NCBI GenBank assembly: GCA_018105865.1
Contig: CM030848.1
Coordinates: 10,794,801 to 10,858,800 of the forward strand
Length of the DNA stretch: 64,000 nt
Direction of reading: 5' to 3'
From: Metaphire vulgaris
Lineage: Eukaryota; Annelida; Clitellata; Crassiclitellata; Megascolecidae
The translations under genes were made by a program, and so were the position numbers. Numbering within the stretch: position 1 is the first letter of the stretch; each line of letters begins with the position of its first letter. This document shows, piece after piece, positions 37,401 to 52,400 of this stretch. The notes under the pieces are model-generated. The model was not told the DNA's origin, ran no database searches, and was given only the letters and a program-made list of their open reading frames with translations.

Positions 37401-40400
37401 CTACAACATCTTTTTTCTCTAAAGACAACACTGGCACCGCAAAACTCAGAACTAAAGCGGCGTCTTCCTTGAGCTCCGTATGATCTGCCAACAGTTCTCT
37501 CGATACTTCGTCCAATTTAGTAATCTCTTCGAATGGAAGAGTTTCAGCCACATGTGATTCCGGTTCGTCGACGACAGCTGCGAATCTCTCCGAAACCACT
37601 GCTGCTACCGAAATTTCTTCTACCACAGGAGCTGCTTCCTCTGCGGCCTCCTCTTCACCCAGCTCAATTATTTCCGTTGGTTCTGGTGATTCGGGTCTTT
37701 CTTCTTCTGCAACAACCTGTTCCTGTTCGATTTCTTCGGCAGTGATTTCTTCACGCTCGATTTCGGTTACTGCAACTTCTTCTCGTTCCAGAGACACCAG
37801 AGGCTCGGCAAACGTGGCGACTGCTGCAACATCGGTTATTTGAACAGGTTCTTCTCGAATCTCATCCATGGCTTTCTGCTCTTCCTCTGCTATTTCCCTG
37901 TCTTCTGAAATTACGATTTCGTCTATTCGGGCTGCTTCAACTTCGTCTGAAGGAGCAGCAACTTTAAGTACTTCTGGTTCCCCGATCAACATTTCCTCTT
38001 CGATAGGTATTTTCTCTTCTTCTACCTCCTCCTCCTTCTCCTCCTCCGCCTTTTCAGGCACCTCTTCCACTGATATTTCTTCCACTTTCGTTATCTCTTC
38101 GAATGGAAGAGTTTCAGCCACAGGTGATTCCAGTTCGGTGACGGCCTCTTCAAATCTCTCCGAACCTCTGCTGCTGCTACCGAAATTTCTTCTACCACAG
38201 GAGCTGCTTCCTCTGGGGCCTCCTCTTCACCCAGCTCAATTATTTCCGTTGGTTCTGGTGATTCGGGTCTTTCTTCTTCTGCAACAACCTGTTCCTCTTC
38301 GATTTCTTCGGCAGTGATTTCTTCACGCTCGATTTCGGTTACTGCAACTTCTTCTCGTTCCAGAGACACCAGAGGCTCGGCAAACGTGGCGACTGCTGCA
38401 ACATCGGTTATTTGAACAGGTTCTTCTCGAATCTCGTCCATGGCTTTCTGCTCTTCCTCTGCTATTTCCCTGTCTTCTGATATTACGATTTCGTCTATTC
38501 GGGCTGCTTCAACTTCGTCTGAAGGAGCAGAAACTTTAAGTACTTCTGGTTCCCCGATCAACATTTCCTCTTCGATAGGTATTTTCTCTTCTTCTACCTC
38601 CTCCTCCTCCGCCTTTTCAGGCACCTCTTCCACTGATATTTCTTCCACTTTCGTTATCTCTTCGAATGGAAGAGCTTCAGCCACAGGTGATTCCAGTTCG
38701 GTGACGGCCTCTTCAAATCTCTCCGAAACCTCTGCCGCTACCGAAATTTCTTCTACCACAGGAGCTGCTTCCTCTGCGGCCTCCTCTTCACCCAGCTCAA
38801 TTATTTCCGTTGGTTCTGGTGATTCGGGTCTTTCTTCTTCTGCAACAACCTGTTCCTGTTCGATTTCTTCGGCAGTGATTTCTTCACGCTCGATTTCGGT
38901 TACTGCAACTTCTTCTCGTTCCAGAGACACCAGAGGCTCGGCAAACGTGGCGACTGCTGCAACATCGGTTATTTGAACAGGTTCTTCTCGAATCTCGTCC
39001 ATGACTTTCTGCTCTTCCTCTGCTACTTCCCTGTCTTCTGTTATTACGATTTCGTCTATTCGGGCTGCTTCAACTTCGTCTGAAGGAGCAGAAACTTAAG
39101 TACTTCTGGTTCCCCGATCAACATTTCCTCTTCGATAGGTATTTTCTCTTCTTCTACCTCCTCCTCCTCCTCCGCCTTTTCAGGCACCTCTTCCACTGAT
39201 ATTTCTTCCACTTTCGTTATCTCTTCGAATGGAAGAGCTTCAGCCACAGGTGATTCCAGTTCGGTGACGGCCTCTTCAAATCTCTCCGAAACCTCTGCCG
39301 CTACCGAAATTTCTTCTACCACAGGAGCTGCTTCCTCTGCGGCCTCCTCTTCACCCAGCTCAATTATTTCCGTTGGTTCTGGTGATTCGGGTCTTTCTTC
39401 TTCTGCAACAACCTGTTCCTGTTCGATTTTTTCGGCAGTGATTTCTTCACGCTCGATTTCGGTTACTTGAACTTCTTCTCGTTCCAGAGACACCAGAGGC
39501 TCGGCAAACGTGGCGACTGCTGCAACATCGGTTATTTGAACAGGTTCTTCTCGAATCTCGTCCATGGCTTTCTGCTCTTCCTCTGCTATTCCCTGTCTTC
39601 TGATATTACGATTTCGTCTATTCGGGCTGCTTCAACTTCGTCTGAAGGAGCAGAAACTTTAAGTACTTCTGGTTCCCCGATCAACATTTCCTCTTCGATA
39701 GGTATTTTCTCTTCTTCTATCTCCTCCTCCTCCGCCTTTTCAGGCACCTCTTCCACTGATATTTCTTCCACTTTCGTTATCTCTTCGAATGGAAGAGCTT
39801 CAGCCACAGGTGATTCCAGTTCGGTGACGGCCTCTTCAAATCTCTCCGAAACCTCTGCCGCTACCGGAATTTCTTCTACCACAGGAGCTGCTTCCTCTGC
39901 GTCCTCCTCTTCACCCAGCTCAATTATTTCCTTTGGTTCTGGTGATCCACGTATTTCTTCTTCTGCAACAACCTGTTCCTGTTCGATTTTTTCGGCAGTG
40001 ATTTCTTCACGCTCGATTTCGGTTACTGCAACTTCTTCTCGTTCCAGAGACACCAGAGGCTCGGCAAACGTGGCGACTGCTGCAACATCGGTTATTTGAA
40101 CAGGTTCTTCTCGAATCTCATCAATGGCTTTCTGCTCTTCCTCTGCTATTTCCCTGTCTTCTGAAATTACGATTTCGTCTATTCGGGCTGCTTCAACTTC
40201 GTCTGAAGGAGCAGCAACTTTAAGTACTTCTGGTTCCCCGATCAACATTTCCTCTTCGATAGGTATTTTCTCTTCTTCTACCTCCTCCTCCTCCGCCTTT
40301 TCAGGCACCTCTTCCACTGATATTTCTTCCACTTTCGTTATCTCTTCGAATGGAAGAGCTTCAGCCACAGGTGATTCCAGTTCGGTGACGGCCTCTTCAA

Positions 40401-43400
40401 ATCTCTCCGAAACCTCTGCCGCTACCGAAATTTCTTCTACCACAGGAACTGCTTCCTCTGCGGCCTCCTCTTCACCCAGCTCAATTATTTCCGTTGGTTC
40501 TGGTGATTCGGGTCTTTCTTCTTCTGCAACAACCTGTTCCTCTTCGATTTCTTCGGCAGTGATTTCTTCACGCTCGATTTCGGTTACTGCAACTTCTTCT
40601 CGTTCCAGAGACACCAGAGGCTCGGCAAACGTGGCGACTGCTGCAACATCGGTTATTTGAACAGGTTCTTCTCGAATCTCATCCATGGCTTTCTGCTCTT
40701 CCTCTGCTATTTCCCTGTCTTCTGAAATTACGATTTCGTCTATTCGGGCTGCTTCAACTTCGTCTGAAGGAGCAGCAACTTTAAGTACTTCTGGTTCCCC
40801 GATCAACATTTCCTCTTCGATAGGTATTTTCTTTTCTTCTACCTCTTCTTCCTCCTCCTCCGCCTTTTCAGACACCTCTTCCACTGATATTTCTTCCACT
40901 TTCGTTATCTCTTCGAATGGAAGAGCTTCAGCCACAGGTGATTCCAGTTCGGTGACGGCCTCTTCAAATCTCTCAGAAACCTCTGCCGCTACCGAAATTT
41001 CTTCTACCACAGGAGCTGATTCCTCTCGGGCCTCCTCTTCACCCAGCTCAATAATTTCCGTTGGTTCTGGTGATTCGGGTCTTTCTTCTTCTGCAACAAC
41101 CTGTTCCTCTTCGATTTCTTCGGCAGTGATTTCTTCACGCTCGATTTCGGTTACTGCAACTTCTCGTTCCAGAGACACCAGAGGCTCGGCAAACGTGGCG
41201 ACTGCTGCAACATCGGTTATTTGAACAGGTTCTTCTCGAATCTCATCAATGGCTTTCTGCTCTTCCTCTGCTACTTCCCTGTCTTCTGTTATTACGATTT
41301 CGTCTATTCGGGCTGCTTCAACTTCGTCTGAAGGAGCAGAAACTTTAAGTACTTCTGGTTCCCCGATCAACATTTCCTCTTCGATAGGTATTTTCTCTTC
41401 TTCTACCTCCTCCTCCTCCGGCGTCTCAGGCACCTCTTCCACTGATATTTCTTCCACTTTCGTTATCTCTTCGAATGGAAGAGCTTCAGCCACAGGTGAT
41501 TCCAGTTCGGTGACGGCCTCTTCAAATCTCTCCGAAACCTCTGCCGCTACCGAAATTTCTTCTACCACAGGAGCTGCTTCCTCTGCGGCCACTTCACCCA
41601 GCTCAATTATTTCCTTTGGTTCCGGTGATTCGGGTCTTTCTTCTTCTGCAACAACCTGTTCCTGTTCGATTTCTTCGGCAGTGATTTCTTCACGCTCGAT
41701 TTCGGTTACTGCAACTTCTTCTCGTTCCAGAGACACCAGAGGCTCGGCAAACGTGGCGACTGCTGCAACATCGGTTATTTGAACAGGTTCTTCTCGAATC
41801 TCGTCCATGACTTTCTGCTCTTCCTCTGCTACTTCCCTGTCTTCTGTTATTACGATTTCGTCTATTCGGGCTGCTTCAACTTCGTCTGAAGGAGCAGAAA
41901 CTTTAAGTACTTCTGGTTCCCCGATCAACATTTCCTCTTCGATAGGTATTTTCTCTTCTTCTACCTCCTCCTCCTCCTCCGCCTTTTCAGGCACCTCTTC
42001 CACTGATATTTCTTCCACTTTCGTTATCTCTTCGAATGGAAGAGCTTCAGCCACAGGTGATTCCAGTTCGGTGACGGCCTCTTCAAATCTCTCCGAAACC
42101 TCTGCCGCTACCGAAATTTCTTCTACCACAGGAGCTGCTTCCTCTGGGGCCTCCTCTTCACCCAGCTCAATTATTTCCTTTGGTTCTGGTGATTCGGGTC
42201 TTTCTTCTTCTGCAACAACCTGTTCCTGTTCGATTTTTTCGGCAGTGATTTCTTCACGCTCGATTTCGGTTACTGCAACTTCTTCTCGTTCCAGAGACAC
42301 CAGAGGCTCGGCAAACGTGGCGACTGCTGCAACATCGGTTATTTGAACAGGTTCTTCTCGAATCTCGTCCATGAATTTCTGCTCTTCCTCTGCTACTTCC
42401 CTGTCTTCTGTTATTACGATTTCGTCTATTCGGGCTGCTTCAACTTCGTCTGAAGGAGCAGAAACTTTAAGTACTTCTGGTTCCCCGATCAACATTTCCT
42501 CTTCGATAGGTATTTTCTCTTCTTCTATCTCCTCCTCCTCCGCCTTTTCAGGCACCTCTTCCACTGATATTTCTTCCACTTTCGTTATCTCTTCGAATGG
42601 AAGAGCTTCAGCCGAATGGAAGAGTTTCAGCCACAGGTGATTCCAGTTCGGTGACGGCCTCTTCAAATCTCTCCGAAACCTCTGCCGCTACCGAAATTTC
42701 TTCTACCACAGGAGCTGCTTCCTCTGCGGCCTCCTCTTCACCCAGCTCAATTATTTCCTTTGGTTCTGGTGATTCGGGTCTTTCTTCTTCTGCAACAACC
42801 TGTTCCTGTTCGATTTCTTCGGCAGTGATTTCTTCACGCTCGATTTCGGTTACTGCAACTTCTTCTCGTTCCAGAGACACCAGAGGCTCGGCAAACGTGG
42901 CGACTGCTGCAACATCGGTTATTTGAACAGGTTCTTCTCGAATCTCGTCCATGAATTTCTGCTCTTCCTCTGCTACTTCCCTGTCTTCTGTTATTACGAT
43001 TTCGTCTATTCGGGCTGCTTCAACTTCGTCTGAAGGAGCAGCAACTTTTAGTACTTCTGGTTCCCCGATCAACATTTCCTCTTCGATAGGTATTTTCTCT
43101 TCTTCTACCTCCTCCTCCTCCGCCTTTTCAGGCACCTCTTCCACTGATATTTCTTCCACTTTTGTTATCTCTTCGAATGGAAGAGCTTCAGCCACAGGTG
43201 ATTCCAGTTCGGTGACGGCCTCTTCAAATCTCTCCGAAACCTCTGCCGCTACCGAAATTTCTTCTACCACAGGAGCTGCTTCCTCTGGGGCCTCCTCTTC
43301 ACCCAGCTCAATTATTTCCGTTGGTTCTGGTGATTCGGGTCTTTCTTCTTCTGCAACAACCTGTTCCTGTTCGATTTCTTCGGCAGTGATTTCTTCACGC

Positions 43401-46400
43401 TCGATTTCGGTTACTGCAACTTCTTCTCGTTCCAGAGACACCAGAGGCTCGGCAAACGTGGCGACTGCTGCAACATCGGTTATTTGAACAGGTTCTTCTC
43501 GAACCTCGTCCATGACTTTCTGCTCTTCCTCTGCTACTTCCCTGTGTTCTGTTATTACGATTTCGTCTATTCGGGCTGCTTCAACTTCGTCTGAAGGAGC
43601 AGAAACTTTAAGTACTTCTGCTTCCCCGATCAACATTTCCTCTTCGATAGGTATTTTCTCTTCTTCTACCTCCTCCTCCTCCTCCGCCTTTTCAGGCACC
43701 TCTTCCACTGATATTTCTTCCACTTTCGTTATCTCTTCGAATGGAAGAGCTTCAGCCACAGGTGATTCCAGTTCGGTGACGGCCTCTTCAAATCTCTCCG
43801 AAACCTCTGCCGCTACCGAAATTTCTTCTACCACAGGAGCTGCTTCCTCTGCGGCCTCCTCTTCACCCAGCTCAATTATTTCCGTTGGTTCTGGTGATTC
43901 GGTCTTTTTCTTCTGCAACAACCTGTTCCTGTTCGATTTCTTCGGCAGTGATTTCTTCACGCTCGATTTCGGTTACTGCAACTTCTTTTCGTTCCAGAGA
44001 CACCAGAGGCTCGGCAAACGTGGCGACTGCGGCAACATCGGTTATTTGAACAGGTTCTTCTCGAATCTCGTCCATGACTTTCTGCTCTTCCTCTGCTATT
44101 TCCCTGTCTTCTGTTATTACGATTTCGTCTATTCGGGCTGCTTCAACTTCGTCTGAAGGAGCAGAAACTTTAAGTACTTCTGGTTCCCTGATCAACATTT
44201 CCTCTTCGATAGGTATTTTTTCTTCTTCTTCTCCTCCTCCTCCTCCTCCGCCTTCTCAGGCACCTCTTCCACTGATATTTCTTCCACTTTCGTTATCTCT
44301 TCGAATGGAAGAGCTTCAGCCACAGGTGATTCCAGTTCGGTGACGGCCTCTTCAAATCTCTCCGAAACCTCTGCCGCTACCTGAAATTTCTTCTACCACA
44401 GGAGCTGCTTCCTCTGCGGCCCTCTTCACCCAGCTCAATTATTTCCTTTGGTTCTGGTGATTCGGGTCTTTCTTCTTCTGCAACAACCTGTTCCTCTTCG
44501 ATTTCTTCGGCAGTGATTTCTTCACGCTCGATTTCGGTTACTGCAACTTCTTCTCGTTCCAGAGACACCAGAGGCTCGGCAAACGTGGCGACTGCTGCAA
44601 CATCGGTTATTTGAACAGGTTCTTCTCGAATCTCGTCCATGGCTTTCTGCTCTTCCTCTGCTACTTCCTGTCTTCTGTTATTACGATTTCGTCTATTCGG
44701 GCTGCTTCAACTTCGTCTGAAGGAGCAGAAACTTTAAGTACTTCTGGTTCCCCGATCAACATTTCCTCTTCGATAGGTATTTTCTCTTCTTCTATCTCCT
44801 CCTCCTCCGCCTTTTCAGGCACCTCTTCCACTGATATTTCTTCCACTTTCGTTATCTCTTCGAATGGAAGAGCTTCAGCCACAGGTGATTCCAGTTCGGT
44901 GACGGCCTCTTCAAATCTCTCCGAAACCTCTGCCGCTACCGAAATTTCTTCTACCACAGGAGCTGCTTCCTCTGGGGCCTCCTCTTCACCCAGCTGAATA
45001 ATTTCCGTTGGTTCTGGTGATCCACGTATTTCTTCTTCTGCAACAACCTGTTCCTCTTCGATTTCTTCGGCAGTGATTTCTTCACGCTCGATTTCGGTTA
45101 CTGCAACTTCTTCTCGTTCCAGAGACACCAGAGGCTCGGCAAACGTGGCGACTGCTGCAACATCGGTTATTTGAACAGGTTCTTCTCGAATCTCATCAAT
45201 GGCTTTCTGCTCTTCCTCTGCTATTTCCCTGTCTTCTGAAATTACGATTTCGTCTATTCGGGCTGCTTCAACTTCGTCTGAAGGAGCAGAAACTTTAAGT
45301 ACTTCTGGTTCCCCGATCAACATTTCCTCTTCGATAGGTATTTTCTCTTCTTCTACCTCCTCCTCCTCCTCCGCCTTTTCAGGCACCTCTTCCACTGATA
45401 TTTCTTCCACTTTCGTTATCTCTTCGAATGGAAGAGCTTCAGCCACAGGTGATTCCAGTTCGGTGACGGCCTCTTCAAATCTCTCCGAAACCTCTGCCGC
45501 TACCGAAATTTCTTCTACCACAGGAGCTGCTTCCTCTGGGGCCTCCTCTTCACCCAGCTCAATTATTTCCGTTGGTTCTGGTGATTCGGGTCTTTCTTCT
45601 TCTGCAACAACCTGTTCCTCTTCGATTTCTTCGGCAGTGATTTCTTCACGCTCGATTTCGGTTACTGCAACTTCTTCTCGTTCCAGAGACACCAGAGGCT
45701 CGGCAAACGTGGCGACTGCTGCAACATCGGTTATTTGAACAGGTTCTTCTCGAATCTCGTCCATGACTTTCTGCTCTTCCTCTGCTACTTCCCTGTGTTC
45801 TGTTATTACGATTTCGTCTATTCGGGCTGCTTCAACTTCGTCTGAAGGAGCAGAAACTTTAAGTACTTCTGCTTCCCCGATCAACATTTCCTCTTCGATA
45901 GGTATTTTCTCTTCTTCTACCTCCTCCTCCTCCTCCGCCTTTTCAGGCACCTCTTCCACTGATATTTCTTCCACTTTCGTTATCTCTTCGAATGGAAGAG
46001 CTTCAGCCACAGGTGATTCCAGTTCGGTGACGGCCTCTTCAAATCTCTCCGAAACCTCTGCCGCTACCGAAATTTCTTCTACCACAGGAGCTGCTTCCTC
46101 TGCGGCCTCCTCTTCACCCAGCTCAATTATTTCCGTTGGTTCTGGTGATTCGGGTCTTTCTTCTGCAACAACCTGTTCCTGTTCGATTTCTTCGGCAGTG
46201 ATTTCTTCACGCTCGATTTCGGTTACTGCAACTTCTTTTCGTTCCAGAGACACCAGAGGCTCGGCAAACGTGGCGACTGCGGCAACATCGGTTATTTGAA
46301 CAGGTTCTTCTCGAATCTCGTCCATGACTTTCTGCTCTTCCTCTGCTACTTCCCTGTCTTCTGTTATTACGATTTCGTCTATTCGGGCTGCTTCAACTTC

Positions 46401-49400
46401 GTCTGAAGGAGCAGAAACTTTAAGTACTTCTGGTTCCCCGATCAACATTTCCTCTTCGATAGGTATTTTCTCTTCTTCTACATCCTCCTCCTCCGCCTTC
46501 TCAGGCACCTCTTCCACTGATATTTCTTCCACTTTCGTTATCTCTTCGAATGGAAGAGCTTCAGCCACAGGTGATTCCAGTTCGGTGACGGCCTCTTCAA
46601 ATCTCTCCGAAACCTCTGCCGCTACCGGAATTTCTTCTACCACAGGAGCTGCTTCCTCTGCGGCCACTTCACCCAGCTCAATTATTTCCTTTGGTTCCGG
46701 TGATTCGGGTCTTTCTTCTTCTGCAACAACCTGTTCCTCTTCGATTTCTTCGGCAGTGATTTCTTCACGCTCGATTTCGGTTACTGCAACTTCTTCTCGT
46801 TCCAGAGACACCAGAGGCTCGGCAAACGTGGCGACTGCTGCAACATCGGTTATTTGAACAGGTTCTTCTCGAATCTCGTCCATGAATTTCTGCTCTTCCT
46901 CTGCTATTTCCCTGTCTTCTGAAATTACGATTTCGTCTATTCGGGCTGCTTCAACTTCGTCTGAAGGAGCAGCAACTTTAAGTACTTCTGGTTCCCCGAT
47001 CAACATTTCCTCTTCGATAGGTATTTTCTCTTCTTCTACCTCCTCCTCCTTCTCCGCCTTTTCAGGCACCTCTTCCACTGATATTTCTTCCACTTTCGTT
47101 ATCTCTTCGAATGGAAGAGCTTCAGCCACAGGTGATTCCAGTTCGGTGACGGCCTCTTCAAATCTCTCCGAAACCTCTGCCGCTACCGAAATTTCTTCTA
47201 CCACAGGAGCTGCTTCCTCTGGGGCCTCCTCTTCACCCAGCTGAATAATTTCCGTTGGTTCTGGTGATTCCGGGTATTTCTTCTTCTGCAACAACCTGTT
47301 CCTCTTCGATTTCTTCGGCAGTGATTTCTTCACGCTCGATTTCGGTTACTGCAACTTCTTCTCGTTCCAGAGACACCAGAGGCTCGGCAAACGTGGCGAC
47401 TGCGGCAACATCGGTTATTTGAACAGGTTCTTCTCGAATCTCGTCCATGACTTTCTGCTCTTCCTCTGCTACTTCCCTGTGTTCTGTTATTACGATTTCG
47501 TCTATTCGGGCTGCTTCAACTTCGTCTGAAGGAGCAGAAACTTTAAGTACTTCTGGTTCCCCGATCAACATTTCCTCTTCGATAGGTATTTTCTCTTCTT
47601 CTACCTCCTCCTCCTCCTCCTCCGCCTTTTCAGGCACCTCTTCCACTGATATTTCTTCCACTTTCGTTATCTCTTCGAATGGAAGAGCTTCAGCCACAGG
47701 TGATTCCAGTTCGGTGACGGCCTCTTCAAATCTCTCCGAAACCTCTGCCGCTACCGAAATTTCTTCTACCACAGGAGCTGCTTCCTCTGGGGCCTCCTCT
47801 TCACCCAGCTCAATTATTTCCTTTGGTTCTGGTGATTCGGGTCTTTCTTCTTCTGCAACAACCTGTTCCTGTTCGATTTCTTCGGCAGTGATTTCTTCAC
47901 GCTCGATTTCGGTTACTGCAACTTCTTCTCGTTCCAGAGACACCAGAGGCTCGGCAAACGTTGCGACTGCTGCAACATCGGTTATTTGAACAGGTTCTTC
48001 TCGAATCTCGTCCATGACTTTCTGCTCTTCCTCTGCTACTTCCTGTGTTCTGTTATTACGATTTCGTCTATTCGGGCTGCTTCAACTTCGTCTGAAGGAG
48101 CAGAAACTTTTAAGTACTGGTTTCCCGATCAACATTTCCTCTTCGATAGGTATTTTCTCTTCTTCTACCTCCTCCTCCTCCTCCGCCTTTTCAGGCACCT
48201 CTTCCACTGATATTTCTTCCACTTTCGTTATCTCTTCGAATGGAAGAGCTTCAGCCACAGGTGATTCCAGTTCGGTGACGGCCTCTTCAAATCTCTCCGA
48301 AACCTCTGCCGCTACCGAAATTTCTTCTACCACAGGAGCTGCTTCCTCTGCGGCCTCCTCTTCACCCAGCTCAATTATTTCCTTTGGTTCTGGTGATTCG
48401 GGTCTTTCTTCTTCTGCAACAACCTGTTCCTCTTCGATTTTTTCGGCAGTGATTTCTTCACGCTCGATTTCGGTTACTGCAACTTCTTCTCGTTCCAGAG
48501 ACACCAGAGGCTCGGCAAACGTGGCGACTGCTGCAACATCGGTTATTTGAACAGGTTCTTCTCGAATCTCGTCCATGACTTTCTGCTCTTCCTCTGCTAC
48601 TTCCCTGTCTTCTGTTATTACGATTTCGTCTATTCGGGCTGCTTCAACTTCGTCTGAAGGAGCAGAAACTTTAAGTACTTCTAGTTCACCGATCAACATT
48701 TCCTCTTCGATAGGTATTTTCTCTTCTTCTACCTCCTCCTCCTCCGCCTTCTCAGGCACCTCTTCCACTGATATTTCTTCCACTTTCGTTATCTCTTCGA
48801 ATGGAAGAACTTCAGCCACAGGTGATTCCAGTTCGGTGACGGCCTCTTCAAATCTCTCCGAAACCTCTGCCGCTACCGGAATTTCTTCTACCACAGGAAC
48901 TGCTTCCACTGCGGCCTCCTCTTCACCCAGCTCAATTATTTCCTTTGGTTCTGGTGATTCGGGTCTTTCTTCTTCTGCAACAACCTGTTCCTGTTCGATT
49001 TTTTCGGCAGTGATTTCTTCACGCTCGATTTCGGTTACTGCAACTTCTTCTCGTTCCAGAGACACCAGAGGCTCGGCTAACGTGGCGACTGCTGCAACAT
49101 CGGTTATTTGAACAGGTTCTTCTCGAATCTCGTCCATGGCTTTCTGCTCTTCCTCTGCTATTTCCCTGTCTTCTGATATTACGATTTCGTCTGTTCGGGC
49201 TGCTTCAACTTCGTCTGAAGGAGCAGAAACTTTAAGTACTTCTGCTTCCCCGATCAACATTTCCTCTTCGATAGGTATTTTCTCTTCTTCTACCTCCTCC
49301 TCCTCTTCCACTGATATTTCTTCCACTTTCGTTATCTCTTCGAATGGAAGAGCTTCAGCCACAGGTGATTCCAGTTCGGTGACGGCCTCTTCAAATCTCT

Positions 49401-52400
49401 CCGAAACCTCTGCCGCTACCGAAATTTCTTCTACCACAGGAGCTGCTTCCTCTGCGGCCTCCTCTTCACCCAGCTCAATTATTTCCGTTGGTTCTGGTGA
49501 TTCGGGTCTTTCTTCTTCTGCAACAACCTGTTCCTGTTCGATTTCTTCGGCAGTGATTTCTTCACGCTCGATTTCGGTTACTGCAACTTCTTTTCGTTCC
49601 AGAGACACCAGAGGCTCGGCAAACGTGGCGACTGCGGCAACATCGGTTATTTGAACAGGTTCTTCTCGAATCTCGTCCATGACTTTCTGCTCTTCCTCTG
49701 CTACTTCCCTGTCTTCTGTTATTACGATTTCGTCTATTCGGGCTGCTTCAACTTCGTCTGAAGGAGCAGAAACTTTAAGTACTTCTGGTTCCCCGATCAA
49801 CATTTCCTCTTCGATAGGTATTTTCTCTTCTTCTACATCCTCCTCCTCCGCCTTCTCAGGCACCTCTTCCACTGATATTTCTTCCACTTTCGTTATCTCT
49901 TCGAATGGAAGAGCTTCAGCCACAGGTGATTCCAGTTTGGTGACGGCCTCTTCAAATCTCTCCGAAACCTCTGCCGCTACCGGAATTTCTTCTACCACAG
50001 GAGCTGCTTCCTCTGCGGCCACTTCACCCAGCTCAATTATTTCCTTTGGTTCCGGTGATTCGGGTCTTTCTTCTTCTGCAACAACCTGTTCCTCTTCGAT
50101 TTCTTCGGCAGTGATTTCTTCACGCTCGATTTCGGTTACTGCAACTTCTTCTCGTTCCAGAGACACCAGAGGCTCGGCAAACGTGGCGACTGCTGCAACA
50201 TCGGTTATTTGAACAGGTTCTTCTCGAATCTCGTCCATGAATTTCTGCTCTTCCTCTGCTATTTCCCTGTCTTCTGAAATTACGATTTCGTCTATTCGGG
50301 CTGCTTCAACTTCGTCTGAAGGAGCAGCAACTTTTAGTACTTCTGGTTCCTTGATCAACATTTCCTCTTCGATAGGTATTTTCTCTTCTTCTACCTCTTC
50401 CTCCTCCTTTTCCGCCTTTTCAGACACCTCTTCCACTGATATTTCTTCCACTTTCGTTATCTCTTCGAATGGAAGAGCTTCAGCCACAGGTGATTCCAGT
50501 TCGGTGACGGCCTCTTCAAATCTCTCCGAAACCTCTGCCGCTACCGAAATTTCTTCTACCACAGGAGCTGCTTCCTCTGGGGCCTCCTCTTCACCCAGCT
50601 GAATAATTTCCGTTGGTTCTGGTGATCCACGTATTTCTTCTTCTGCAACAACCTGTTCCTCTTCGATTTCTTCGGCAGTGATTTCTTCACGCTCGATTTC
50701 GGTTACTGCAACTTCTTCTCGTTCCAGAGACACCAGAGGCTCGGCAAACGTGGCGACTGCGGCAACATCGGTTATTTGAACAGGTTCTTCTCGAATCTCG
50801 TCCATGACTTTCTGCTCTTCCTCTGCTACTTCCCTGTGTTCTGTTATTACGATTTCGTCTATTCGGGCTGCTTCAACTTCGTCTGAAGGAGCAGCAACTT
50901 TAAGTACTTCTGGTTCCCGATCAACATTTCCTCTTCGATAGGTATTTTCTCTTCTTACCTCCCTCCTCCTTCTCCGCCTTTTCAGGCACCTCTTCCACTG
51001 ATATTTCTTCCACTTTCGTTATCTCTTCGAATGGAAGAGCTTCAGCCACAGGTGATTCCAGTTCGGTGACGGCCTCTTCAAATCTCTCCGAAACCTCTGC
51101 CGCTACCGAAATTTCTTCTACCACAGGAGCTGCTTCCTCTGGGGCCTCCTCTTCACCCAGCTGAATAATTTCCGTTGGTTCTGGTGATCCACGTATTTCT
51201 TCTTCTGCAACAACCTGTTCCTCTTCGATTTCTTCGGCAGTGATTTCTTCACGCTCGATTTCGGTTACTGCAACTTCTTCTCGTTCCAGAGACACCAGAG
51301 GCTCGGCAAACGTGGCGACTGCGGCAACATCGGTTATTTGAACAGGTTCTTCTCGAATCTCGTCCATGACTTTCTGCTCTTCCTCTGCTACTTCCCTGTG
51401 TTCTGTTATTACGATTTCGTCTATTCGGGCTGCTTCAACTTCGTCTGAAGGAGCAGAAACTTCGCCTAAAGTACTTCTGGTTCCCATGATCAACATTTCC
51501 TCTTCGATAGGTATTTTTCTTCTTCTACCTCCTCCTCCCTCCTCCGCCTTTTCAGGCACCTCTTCCACTGATATTTCTTCCACTTTCGTTATCTCTTCGA
51601 ATGGAAGAGCTTCAGGAACAGGTGATTCAGTTCGGTGACGGCCTCTTCAAATCTCTCCGAAACCTCTGCTGCTACCGAAATTTCTTCTACCACAGGAGCT
51701 GCTTCCTCTGGGGCCTCCTCTTCACCCAGCTCAATTATTTCCTTTGGTTCTGGTGATTCGGGTCTTTCTTCTTCTGCAACAACCTGTTCCTCTTCGATTT
51801 CTTCGGCAGTGATTTCTTCACGCTCGATTTCGGTTACTGCAACTTCTTCTCGTTCCAGAGACACCAGAGGCTCGGCAAACGTTGCGACTGCTGCAACATC
51901 GGTTATTTGAACAGGTTCTTCTCGAATCTCGTCCATGACTTTCTGCTCTTCCTCTGCTATTTTCCTGTGTTCTGTTATTACGATTTCGTCTATTCGGGCT
52001 GCTTCAACTTCGTCTGAAGGAGCAGAAACTTTTAAGTACTTCTGGTTCCCCGATCAACATTTCCTCTTCGATAGGTATTTTCTCTTCTTCTACCTCCTCC
52101 TCCTCCTCCTCCTCCGCCTTTTCAGGCACCTCTTCCACTGATATTTCTTCCACTTTCGTTATCTCTTCGAATGGAAGAGCTTCAGCCACAGGTGATTCCA
52201 GTTCGGTGACGGCCTCTTCAAATCTCTCCGAAACCTCTGCCGCTACTGAAATTTCTTCTACCACAGGAGCTGCTTCCTCTGGGGCCTCCTCTTCACCCAG
52301 CTGAATAATTTCCGTTGGTTCTGGTGATCCACGTATTTCTTCTTCTGCAACAACCTGTTCCTCTTCGATTTCTTCGGCAGTGATTTCTTCACGCTCGATT

